In this document: positions 45,912-56,244 of the stretch, one piece after another
Layout: every line of letters starts with the position of its first letter
Position numbering within the stretch: position 1 is the first letter of the stretch
Position numbers and translations under genes: made by a program
Assembly: GCF_002127325.2 (NCBI RefSeq)
Contig: NC_035435.2
Coordinates: 119,701,464-119,765,463 of the forward strand
Source: Helianthus annuus
Taxonomy: Eukaryota > Streptophyta > Magnoliopsida > Asterales > Asteraceae
Direction of reading: 5' to 3'
Length of the DNA stretch: 64,000 nucleotides
The notes under the pieces: model-generated
Database searches by the model: none
Told to the model about the DNA's origin: nothing
The model's input: the letters and a program-made list of their open reading frames with translations, nothing else

Positions 45912-48490
45912 TGTCACACCCCAACTGATGGCGGAAACATCGGGATGAGACGAACAAATTGCTCAAAACAACATAACACTAAATGTGACAATAATTTATT
46001 TAATTCATTTCATAAACTCTAAAGTGAAATACATAGTTCCAAACAATACAACATATTGTTCAACAATAATTCAAATGTTATGTGGGTTTCTAGAGTTCAT
46101 CCTAGCTTGATTCTTGAATCTTGTACTTTCAACCTACAATATGTATTAAAATAATGTCAACAAAAACATGTTGGCGAGTATACAAGTTTTCATACATAGC
46201 ATATACATGTTTAAAATGTTTACTCAATTCCAAATGTGAAATACCATACCACATTGACAGTATATACTCGAAACGATGTTACTCTATGTGCCCAAACCAA
46301 AGTTTAACGCAATTAAAGTGTACCCAAACGAGTTTGAGTAGGTTGACATAGTTTAACCTAACAATACCTGCTCGTAGAACAGGAGGGGCGTTTCTCAACC
46401 TATAGCGCTACCATTGTTAGGGGAGGCTTGTACGAAGTTAATGAACACATAGTCATTAGGTGTTTACAGTAGCATAACATGTCTAACATGAATAGAGTGT
46501 GTCACATAGAATATGGAATGAGTGTGCATAAAATGTTTAATGTGTTGTGATGTTTGATATGTAATACATATTGCACCCAAAGTGTAAAACGAAAATGGGT
46601 CATGTATACTCACCTTAGTTTGCGTTGCGTTTTCTTGGAAAGTAAGAAGAGATTGAGTTGGATCCAAAAGAGTTGCAACAAGCACAAGAGATTTGTAAAC
46701 GAGCGCAAGAGATTTACCCTACTGGTGATTTAGGAATATGTTAAGTGATGTTGGTAAAATGTTAATGGGTATTTTGTGGGAAATACTCAATATAATATGA
46801 ATGAAAATAAAATATGATAATGTAAATTTTAAAGTAAAAAATTAACCTAAATATTAATTAATGTTATAATTGAGGTAATAATAATAATAATAATGGTAGT
46901 AATATAACTGATTTTGTAATATAGTAATTAAACTTATTTTGTTATTACTAAGAATAAATATTTTTCTACAATAAATAATTGAATTTATATAATAAGTACT
47001 GATTTTTTTTACACCTAATAACTATAATAATAATAATTCTGATTCATAACAATAGTCGAAATAATAATAAAAGTTTTGATTTATAGTTATATTATTAATA
47101 ATGATAATGATAAAAATTCTGATTTAAAAAAAATATATTGATGATAATTCTGATTTAATAATAAGGATAAAAATTCTGATTTTAAAAACAACAATAATAA
47201 TAATTCTGATTAATAATAATATTGATATTACTGATATTATGTAAAAATAATAATAATAATAACTGAATTTATTTAATAATAGTAATAATAATAATAATAA
47301 TATTAATAATAATAATAATAATAACAGTAACTGAAAAAAAAAGAAAAGAAATGAGGAAAATCGGGGTGGTTACCGGAGGCCCTTTTCCGGCGAGTTTCGC
47401 GGCGACAGTCGGTTTTCCGGCGAGGTCCGACGGCTAGCTTGGTCTCCAGCGACTCCTGGTTGTTTCCTCGTTGTTTTCTCCGTCGAGCTGGGTTCGGTGG
47501 TGGTGATGACGAGGTGGTTACGGTGAGTGGTGGGTTTCGGAGCAAAGGGTGGTCGGGTATTTATAGGAGTTTCGGGATTTAGAAAGTGGTTGTGATTTCG
47601 TGCCGAGAAAGGAAACCGGAGGTGATTGATTCGAAACAAGGAAATGTGTAATTGGTTCTGTAATTTCGTTCAATTAATCGAAAATGGAAAGAAGACAGCA
47701 AATGTCTTGGTGTTTACACGGTTACAGCCATTTTTTTGGCGCTCAAACTGAATTCAGTTTGAATTCGATAAAGCGTATAAGAGACATTAGTTTCCTATTA
47801 TGGTTGGATGTGGCATGCCCGGCCGAGCGGTAAGTGCGCGTGTGTTTGAAGCTGAGGTCGCGGGTTCGAGTTTGGTTAAGGGGCGGGTTTATACAAGAAA
47901 CTCCCCTTTTTGCTTCTTTTTATTACTTAACTGAACTAACTGAGTTTTCTAACTCAGTTAGTTGGTTCCTTTATAAAACTAACTAGGTTACCTTTGAAGT
48001 TGTAAAGGGTTAACTAACTTAGTTAGTTTAATCTAATAAAAATTCTTTTATTTATTCACTTATTTCACAAAATATGATATATAAATAAAATAATTTATTT
48101 ATTTAATTAATTAAATTATTAAATTATTTATTTAATGTCGATAGTTATTATAATTATTTGATTTAACCCAATTTTCTGGTAAACTACCGAATTAACGTAC
48201 GAATTCCTGATTTTTGTCTAGTTTAGGGTAATCTCTTGATAATGCTCGATTTAGGAGTTGAGATTAGAACATCTTTCAATTGTTTTTACGTGTTCGACAT
48301 AGTTTGACGTGATTTATCGCGTAATAACATAACATAGTATCAAACAAGTATATGATCAATATGATGCATTTTTCATTATGATTCAAGTCTCGAAATATAA
48401 ACTGGGATAGAATGAGAGTACAACTGACTGAAAAGGAAAGTACAACCCACTAAGCTATAAATAGAAAGTTCAAAAACGCGAGGCGTTACA
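45912..48490 (-). repeat. 3' LTR of element B
   Basis: Plus-strand ends TGTCACACCCC..GAGGCGTTACA. It contains a TAA/AAT-rich stretch (46860-47330), a minus-strand TATA box (47558-47565), the perfect 18-base palindrome CAAACTGAATTCAGTTTG (47744-47761) and arms AACTAACTGAG/CTCAGTTAGTT (47934-47963). The Ser/Pro/Arg-rich minus frames at 47303-47639 sit downstream of the TATA box and have no family match I know. Confidence 0.9.
47812..47900 (+). other. tRNA-like segment in the 3' LTR of element B
   Basis: ggccgagcggtaagtg (box A-like, 47821-47836) and cgggttcgag (box B-like, 47861-47870) are spaced as in a tRNA-Leu/Ser-type gene. The acceptor arms do not pair convincingly and there is no clear T-run terminator, so this is a SINE or tRNA relic and not a functional tRNA gene. 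Confidence 0.55.
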
Positions 48491-48504
48491 GTCTCCCCTA
48501 CTTT
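48491..48504 (-). promoter_or_regulatory. polypurine tract of element B
   Basis: The minus strand reads aaagtaggggagac just before the LTR start TGTAACGCC, preceded by gaggacgaaatctcct. Confidence 0.85.
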
Positions 48505-48606
48505 AGGAGATTTCGTCCTCGAAATCAAGATGAAAGACCAAAAGAAAAGAAACGATGCAATAGTTATGATGGTTGAAGAACAACGCTGGTCGTGGTGATT
48601 CTATCA

Positions 48607-49472
48607 TTAGGTGTTGGCATCTTGAGCTTGGTTGGCATTGAGAGCGGGAGTCTTAGGGGCTGGTTGTCGTCCTTGGTTCCATAAGGGACAGTGTGGGCGA
48701 AGGTGTGTTGTGTCTCCACACTTGAAACACGCGCGAACTCTGTTGACTGGCTCCGAGCCTTGAAATTTTCGTTTTCTACCCTCGTTGCCATCTGTTGGGG
48801 CTTCAAGGTCGATGGTAACCTGGTTGGCTACTCGATGGTGTCTCTCATGGTAGGGGGCAAACCGTGGATATACTTTTTGATCATACGATCAACGGTGAGG
48901 ACTAGGTGAGGTACAACAAAGCTCAGCTGCTTAAAGCGGGAGGTATACGCGAGGTTATCGTCTCCAACTTGCTTGAGAGCCCAAAATTCTTCCTCAAGCT
49001 TCTGTTGTTCGTGAGGAGGGCAAAATTCCTCCATCATGAGCTGCTTCAATTGTTCCCATGACAACGCATATGCCAACTCGTTTGAACGAATGTTTCTTTC
49101 ATTCGTCCACCATTCTAGGGCTCTCGCTTGAAAGACACCAGTAGCACTACGTGTCTTGAGCTCATCAGGACATTCACTATTAATAAATGTGACCTCTATG
49201 CTGTCGAACCACTCGAACATAGCTGTCACACCTTCTTCACCAGTGAAGGGCTTAGGGCGGCAAGAGGCGAAATGTTTGTAGTTAAAGGCAATAGGCTTAG
49301 GTTGGGCAACTTTGGAGTCAATGGAAGAGTTTGGGGTGTTGGAAGCTTGGATCTCAGTCACAACCTTGGGGATAAGCCGAGCGAACTGCTTGGCCATAAA
49401 TGCCATCATCTTCTTTTGGGAGCTGACCCTTGACTTTTTGGATGAGCTGGAACGTTGACGAGATGAAGACAT
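48607..49472 (-). pseudogene. gag of element B, frameshifted before the zinc knuckle
   Basis: The minus strand from ATG 49472 reads MSSSRQRSSSSKKSRVSS and then the capsid core (FTGEEGVTAMFEWFDSIEV, ALEWWTNERN, FCPPHEQQKLEEEFWALKQ, YIHGLPPTMRDTIE). It stops at about 48828. Another frame then gives the expected continuation (VANQVTIDLEAPTDG, knuckle CFKCGDTTHLRPHC at about 48690-48731) and ends at 48607, so one small indel separates capsid from nucleocapsid. It is homologous to the gag of element A. Confidence 0.85.
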
Positions 49473-50357
49473 CTACGAATTCAAAATGAGGGTGAGACTT
49501 GATCATAATGTTTAAAAGAATTTGTTTTTATGAATGCAACAGGTAGCACATTGTTTCACATTGTTGTTCACATAGAATAAAATGAATGAAATGTCATAGA
49601 TTTTCACATAGTGTAACATGTATAATGAAAGCACAATAAATTTAATTTGTTCACGAGAGAGTATCATTAAGTGTTTTAGGTTACGACAATAGTGCGAAAT
49701 GTGTCTCCTAGCTAGAAATGAATGAAACGCTCAAACATAAAACCCATAATAATTGAGATAACATAAAAGAGATTTAACATAAAACATGGATTGTCACGGA
49801 ACGTAACATACGACACTTCCAAAGTGAATCGAAGTCCTTTTCGAATTAAGGAAACGTGCTTTGGCCTAATAGACAAACACTCTCATCGAGGAGCGACTAA
49901 CGATGTTTGTCCTTCCAGTTACTACACGTCCTTAATCGATTGGGAAATCGAAACTTTGGCGAGAGCGAAAATCGAGTAGTGGGACTAGTTAATCAAGATG
50001 CGAGTATCACCTCTAACTTGATAACATCGTACCCTAATGTGGTTGGTACTTATCCTAGGATAAGGGTCCACTAGAATATGAAATGGAAAACTCCCATCAA
50101 GGTTTGGATTTCACTCCTAACTTGAGGGTAGATTTCGTGCAAAAATCAAAGTATAGCTGAGTGAAAATCATCACCAAGTGTGGGAATCACCCCTATCTTG
50201 GTGAGTCTTTTCGTTGGTGTTATAAGAGTGTCTTCAAAGTCTCCAAGTGTGTATTGTGTTAGCCTTAGGAAAGGCATGTATATTAAGAGTCCAAAAGAAA
50301 GTAGAGGGAAGCAAAGGAGAGAGAAAGGAAGTTGTTTTAAGCAACACATAGTGAAAA
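49473..50357 (-). other. 5' leader of element B
   Basis: Non-coding sequence between gag and the duplicated primer-site region, related in part to the leader of element A (cgagtag, ttagccttaggaaaggc at 50259). Confidence 0.6.
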
Positions 50358-50507
50358 GCTCCTAAACTATAGACTAGGCAAGGCATTCCTAATTCCCTAT
50401 AGTTATGGCTCTGATACCAATCTGGTATCAGAGTACTCCTACTATAGACTAGGCAAAAGTAAGGCAATCCTACCTAATTCCCTATAGTTATGGCTCTGAT
50501 ACCAATC
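50358..50507 (-). promoter_or_regulatory. duplicated primer-site region of element B with an inverted PBS copy
   Basis: The functional site (minus TGGTATCAGAGC, 50493-50504) abuts the 5' LTR. A second copy with its own flank (ctatagactaggcaa..attccctatagttatgg) lies at 50358-50422. Between the two sits an inverted copy TGGTATCAGAG (50423-50433) on the plus strand, three bases from CTCTGATACCA (50409-50419), so the two form a perfect 11-bp stem with a 3-base loop. Confidence 0.88.
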
Positions 50508-53098
50508 TGTCACACCCCAACCGATGGCGGAAACATCGGGATGAGACGAACAAATTGCTCAAAACAACATAACACTAAATGTGACAATAATTTATTTAAT
50601 TCATTTCATAAACTCTAAAGTGAAATACATAGTTCCAAACAATACAACATATTGTTCAACAATAATTCAAATGTTATGTGGGTTTCTAGAGTTCATCCTA
50701 GCTTGATTCTTGAATCTTGTACTTTCAACCTGCAATATGTATTAAAATAATGTCAACAAAAACATGTTGGCGAGTATACAAGTTTTCATACATAGCATAT
50801 ACATGTTTAAAATGTTTACTCAATTCCAAATGTGAAATACCATACCACATTGACAGTATATACTCGAAACGATGTTACTCTATGTGCCCAAACCAAAGTT
50901 TAACGCAATTAAAGTTTACCCAAACGAGTTTGAGTAGGTTGACATAGTTTAACCTAACAATACCTGCTCGTAGAACAGGAGGGGCGTTTCTCAACCTATA
51001 GCGCTACCATTGTTAGGGGAGGCTTGTACGAAGTTAATGAACACATAGTCATTAGGTGTTTACAGTAGCATAACATGTCTAACATGAATAGAGTGTGTCA
51101 CATAGAATATGGAATGAGTGTGCATAAAATGTTTAATGTGTTGTGATGTTTGATATGTAATACATATTGCACCCAAAGTGTAAAACGAAAATGGGTCATG
51201 TATACTCACCTTAGTTTGCGTTGCGTTTTCTTGGAAAGGAAGAAGAGATTGAGTTGGATCCAAAAGAGTTGCAACAAGCACAAGAGATTTGTAAACGAGC
51301 GCAAGAGATTTACCCTACTGGTGATTTAGGAATATGTTAAGTGATGTTGGTAAAATGTTAATGGGTATTTTGTGGGAAATACTCAATATAATATGAATGA
51401 AAATAAAATATGATAATATAAATTTTAAAGTAAATAATTAACCTAAATATTAATTAATGTTATAATTGAGGTAATAATAATAATAATAATGGTAGTAATA
51501 TAACTGATTTTGTAATATAGTAATTAAACTTATTTTGTTATTACTAAGAATAAATATTTTTCTACAATAAATAATTGAATTTATATAATAAGTACTGATT
51601 TTTTTTACACCTAATAAATATAATAATAATAATTCTGATTCATAACAATAGTCGAAATAATAATAAAAGTTTTGATTTATAGTTATATTATTAATAATGA
51701 TAATGATAAAAATTCTGATTTAAAAAAAATATATTGATGATAATTCTGATTTAATAATAAGGATAAAAATTCTGATTTTAAAAACAACAATAATAATAAT
51801 TCTGATTAATAATAATATTAATATTACTGATATTATGTAAAAATAATAATAATAATAATAATAATAATAACTGAATTTATTTAATAATAGTAATAATAAT
51901 AATAATAATATTAATAATAATAATAATAATAACAGTAACTGAAAAAAAAAGAAAAGAAATGAGGAAAATCGGGGTGGTTACCGGAGGCCCTTTTCCGGCG
52001 AGTTTCGCGGCGGCAGTCGGTTTTCCGGCGAGGTCCGACGGCTAGCTTGGTCTCCAGCGACTCCTGGTTGTTTCCTCGTTGTTTTCTCCGGCGAGCTGGG
52101 TTCGGTGGTGGTGATGACGAGGTGGTTACGGTGAGTGGTGGGTTTCGGAGCAAAGGGTGGTCGGGTATTTATAGGAGTTTCGGGATTTAGAAAGTGGTTG
52201 TGATTTCGTGCCGAGAAAGGAAACCGGAGGTGATTGATTCGAAACAAGGAAATGTGTAATTGGTTCTGTAATTTCGTTCAATTAATCGAAAATGGAAAGA
52301 AGACAGCAAATGTCTTGGTGTTTACACGGTTACAGCCATTTTTTTGGCGCTCAAACTGAATTCAGTTTGAATTCGAAAAAGCGTATAAGAGACATTAGTT
52401 TGCTATTATGGTTGGATGTGGCATGCCCGGCCGAGCGGTAAGTGCGCGTGTGTTTGAAGCTGAGGTCGCGGGTTCGAGTTTGGTTAAGGGGCGGGTTTAT
52501 ACAAGAAACTCCCCTTTTTGCTTCTTTTTATTACTTAACTGAACTAACTGAGTTTTCTAACTCAGTTAGTTGGTTCCTTTATAAAACTAACTAGGTTACC
52601 TTTGAAGTTGTAAAGGGTTAACTAACTTAGTTAGTTTAATCTAATAAAAATTCTTTTATTTATTCATTTATTTCACAAAATATGATATATAAATAAAATA
52701 ATTTATTTATTTAATTAATTAAATTATTAAATTATTTATTTAATGTCGATAGTTATTATAATTATTTGATTTAACCCAATTTTCTGGTAAACTACCGAAT
52801 TAACGTACGAATTCCTGATTTTTGTCTAGTTTAGGGTAATCTCTTGATAATGCTCGATTTAGGAGTTGAGATTAGAACATCTTTCAATTGTTTTTACGTG
52901 TTCGACATAGTTTGACGTGATTTATCGCGTAATAACATAACATAGTATCAAACAAGTATATGATCAATATGATGCATTTTTCATTATGATTCAAGTCTCG
53001 AAATATAAACTGGGATAGAATGAGAGTACAACTGACTGAAAAGGAAAGTACAACCCACTAAGCTATAAATAGAAAGTTCAAAAACGCGAGGCGTTACA
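50508..53098 (-). repeat. 5' LTR of element B
   Basis: Near-identical partner of 45912-48490. It carries the same palindrome (52352-52369) and the same tRNA-like segment (52422-52510). The extra TAA units at 51842-51871 are the main length change. Confidence 0.92.
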
Positions 53099-53417
53099 TC
53101 GTATTAGGGTACTTTTTGAAACCTAGATAACCTGTGAAGGAGTCTAGTTAACCGGTAAACATAACAGACTATATTAGTTCCATAAGTGTCTCCTTGAGAA
53201 GGGTCGAGGGTCTTGTTCGGTGTCTCGATAGGTTTAGGATATCAAGATTCCGGTTCCATAATAATTAATATTAATAATAAGTCATTACTAAAATAAATCA
53301 GGAAACTAGGAAACTAGTCGAGGCAGTCGTTTCCATCAATTGATTAAAATCTAAGTTTAATTCATGCTTCTTTAGTTTTAGTTAACTAATTTATTTTAAT
53401 TTGCAATGAGTATTAAG
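53099..53417. other. host fragment right of element B
   Basis: Starts with the TCGTA duplication and continues the pre-insertion sequence from 45911. No gene. Confidence 0.5.
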
Positions 53418-53445
53418 CCCCCCCCCCCCCCCCCCCCCCCCCCCC
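53418..53445. repeat. run of 28 C
   Basis: An uninterrupted C run immediately followed by gcgttgcggcggggg. The opposite strand is a G28 tract that could form four-stranded structures. Its exact length may be affected by sequencing. Confidence 0.9.
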
Positions 53446-54090
53446 GCGTTGCGGCGGGGGCGTAAACCGTGCCAAGTAGCACCAATACTATATCTGACCA
53501 GCAACACCGAAAAAATGGGTAAAAACAAAATAATAAAAAAGGAAAAATAACACCGAAAGAAAAACATATGTAAAATTGTTGAACCATCCATGCCTGTTGC
53601 GTCATGTTAATGCGAAAAATTTAGACTAAAACGTAAAATATAGAAAAGAATAACTTAGTCGATCTAGGACCCCGCTCGTTGCGCCAAATCTGTCAAACAG
53701 GGAAATAAAGACGCATCGTGACGAGCCTGTCAAATGGAAAAAAATAGAGGAAAAAACATTGAACCCATATGCACATTGCGGCGTATTCACTCGCAAAATT
53801 TAGAACTAAATGTAAAACAAAAAATTTGCAAAAGATGAAAAGTACGGGGATCAAATTTGAAAACAAAAAATATTAGGGGTTAACTTGCAAAAGTTGAAAA
53901 GGTTTGGGTAAAAGTAAAAAAAAAAATAAACATGTTAAAATGCAAAAAAATGAAAACCTTTAAATTACAAATGAAAAAGGCAACTTTTTTTTTTTTGAAA
54001 ACCTCCCTATGCTTAGAATACAACTTCATGAAACATCAACATGTTATTAATTTATAGTATGAAAATTTTAGGATATTTAGAACACCCCCC
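53446..54090. other. Helitron-like AT-rich DNA, no gene seen
   Basis: Short repeated phrases (aaaatttagaactaaa, gtaaaacaaaaa, cttgcaaaagttgaaaa) and cgttgcggcg/tcgttgcgcc motifs resemble the interior of plant non-autonomous Helitrons and the body at 31984-32411. No clear ends are identified. Confidence 0.35.
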
Positions 54091-54421
54091 TGTCACACCC
54101 CAACCGATGGCGGAAACATCGGGGCGCGGCACTAAGCGAAACAGATTGTCCACGAGAATCCATAACACTATTAGTGACAATATATTTAACGTTCACGTCC
54201 CATACCATAAACATATAGAGCATAAATAGTTATTACAGACATTGTTCTCAAAGACAAATAATTGTTCCGACAACTCAGATTTTATTTAGTTTGTTTCTAG
54301 ACTCCCCTAGCTTGATTCCATAAAAGATCAGCAAGCATGGCATCCTAAACACCTGTCACATACGTTAAAATAAAGTCAATACAGATAGTGTAAAGGTGAG
54401 TACACAAGTTTAGTAGCATAT

Positions 54422-54889
54422 TGTTGGTGCATCTAGTGTCTGTTAACTTTGTCTTAATCGAGTCTTATGTCTAGATAGGATAATTAGGGCTCTGAAATCA
54501 AGAAAGTGGTATTTAGATGTAATTCCGCTTGAAATGACACTAGGTCATTTCAAGCAAAATCAGAAATGTTTTAATTCTGCTTGAACGTTATTTGTTGATT
54601 TCGCTTGAACTGTTTGAAGCGAAATCAGGTTCCGGTTGGGGATATTTCAAGCGGAATCACCATCTCTATATATAGGAGATGTGTGTGTCATTTGGAGCGG
54701 AATCAGGGCATGTGTTCTGAGTCGAGGTGCTGTCCATTTGTCATTTGAACGTGTAAAAGCTCAGGAAATCAGTAATAGAAAAGAATTGAAAAGGAACATG
54801 CTGTTTGACATTGTTTGCATTGATTCCGCCTTTGTAAATGATGATGAACTACTCATACTGACTATTTAGGGTCACCGGACGATCCATCA
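54422..54889 (+). mobile_element. solo copia LTR, 468 bp, TSD CATAT
   Basis: Starts TGTTGGTGCATC and ends GACGATCCATCA, with CATAT repeated at 54417-54421 and 54890-54894. Start and end resemble those of the copia LTRs at 55169 and 62062, so it is a relative of that family. A TATA-like ctatatatagg is at about 54665. Upstream of it, ccgcttgaaatgac and gtcatttcaagc are near-complementary. Confidence 0.9.
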
Positions 54890-55168
54890 CATATAGTATA
54901 GCGAAAGTGTTTTATGCATAACCAGCATGTAACACGTAGAAGTGTGAAGCAAGTAAGCTATCGACAATGACATATGCACAAATGTGACTGCGAGTTGTAG
55001 AATGCGGAACACATTATCACCACTGTGACCATGTGAAGTAAACCCTTACCAACCCATGTCCACGACAGGTGCTGAGTCCAAACCATAGTACTAACGTTGC
55101 TAAGGTGTCAGGCAACAATCACTGTGTAAACATAACATACAAGCATTCATCGAAAACACGTATAAGAT

Positions 55169-55628
55169 GGTTGGTGCATACGTCTGTCGACTTCGTCTTG
55201 TATCGAGTCTTGCATTGTTCACGGCACGAAGTTCAAGAAAACAAGTCAAAAAGTTAATTTCGCATGAATTAGATAATTCCGCACGAAATTACCATCAGGT
55301 AATTCCGCATGAATGTTATTTCCGTTTGGGTTGTAATTCCGTTTGGAATTCTAATTCCGCATTAAATCTAATTCCGTGTGAGTTTGTTCATGCGGAATCA
55401 GGCCACCTATAAATAGCTGTCATGTAATTTCGTTTGATTCATTCATGTGTGTTTCCGGAGCCGAAGTGCTGCCGAAGTGTCGTTTCGCTGTAAAACTTTG
55501 CCAAATTAATCAGAACGACTGTTAAAGTGAATATCTTGCTGAATCCAACTCAATATGTCTGTTTCCACCTTTCATATTGAGTAGAACGCCTCTGAATGAC
55601 TCGTTTCAGGTCCGAATACGATCCTATA
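55169..55628 (+). repeat. 5' LTR of the copia element
   Basis: Begins GGTTGGTGCATACG (the expected TG is mutated, compared with TGCTGGTGCATACG at 62062) and ends ACGATCCTATA two bases before the primer site. Contains several attccgcatgaa/aattccg motifs. Confidence 0.82.
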
Positions 55629-55630
55629 AG

Positions 55631-55642
55631 TGGTATCAGAGC
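55631..55642 (+). promoter_or_regulatory. primer binding site (initiator tRNA-Met) of the copia element
   Basis: TGGTATCAGAGC lies just inside the 5' LTR. Confidence 0.9.
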
Positions 55643-55859
55643 TCAGGAGGAGGAGTTCTATCGATGTCAGCTTGATTTCATCAAAATTTCTAACTTCTAC
55701 ACCTTCTTTTCTCAATTGAACAAATTTAAACGGTTAAAATGGCTTGAATTTTATACATCATAAGCGAAATAGTGTTTTAACAAACCCTTGAGAAAATTGG
55801 ACCTAAAATCGAACTATAACCTGATCAATTTGACAAAAGTTGGACCGAAATGATGACAT

Positions 55860-56220
55860 CAGCATAATTTCGCGTGGAATTACTCCCTAATTTCGCACGG
55901 AATTACATCGTTTGGCTAATTTCGTTTGAAATTGCAGCTAATTCCGCATGGAATAAGAATTCCGCTTGAAATAATTTCATACGGAATTATAATTTCGTTT
56001 CAAAAGTGTGATTCCATTTGAATTAGTGCCTAATTCCACACGAAATTAAATTTCGTTTGGTCAGTTCAAACGAAATTCCCTAATTTCGTTTGAAGAGTCT
56101 ATTTTCGCTTGAGTTGTTAATTCCGTTTGAAAGTCTAGTGTGTAGGTTAATTTCGCTTGAAGAGGTATCTCGCGTGAAGTAATTCCGTTTGAAAGCACTA
56201 ATTTCGTTTGAAAGTGTTTG
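55860..56220 (+). repeat. leader with dense AATTTCGTTTGAA / AATTCCGCATGGAA motifs
   Basis: Well over a dozen variants of aatt(t/c)cg(c/t)(t/a)(t/c)g(a/g)aat occur within 360 bases, on both strands, just upstream of the gag ATG. The same motif fills the LTRs of this element and of the solo LTR at 54422. Confidence 0.8.
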
Positions 56221-56244
56221 TTTTGATAAACTTGTTACCGAATC

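Larger units (their letters stand above)
45912..53098 (-). mobile_element. element B: recent gag-only gypsy-type LTR retrotransposon (7.2 kb)
   Basis: LTRs at 45912-48490 and 50508-53098 are almost identical; the 12-bp length difference fits extra TAA units near 51842. The target duplication TCGTA is perfect (45907-45911 and 53099-53103). Primer site and polypurine tract place it on the minus strand. The internal region is only 2.0 kb and contains a frameshifted gag and nothing of pol. Near-identical LTRs with a perfect duplication indicate a young insertion, so the machinery that moved it was supplied in trans. Confidence 0.95.

Noticed and set aside
47303..47639. Pro/Arg/Thr-rich minus-strand frames in the LTR of element B (also 51911-52247)
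   Set aside because: They are overlapping frames in a GC-rich patch of the LTR, present identically in both LTRs, with no recognised domain.
47821..47900. A functional tRNA gene
   Set aside because: Box A and box B are present, but the acceptor stem does not pair and no terminator follows. It is a relic within an LTR.
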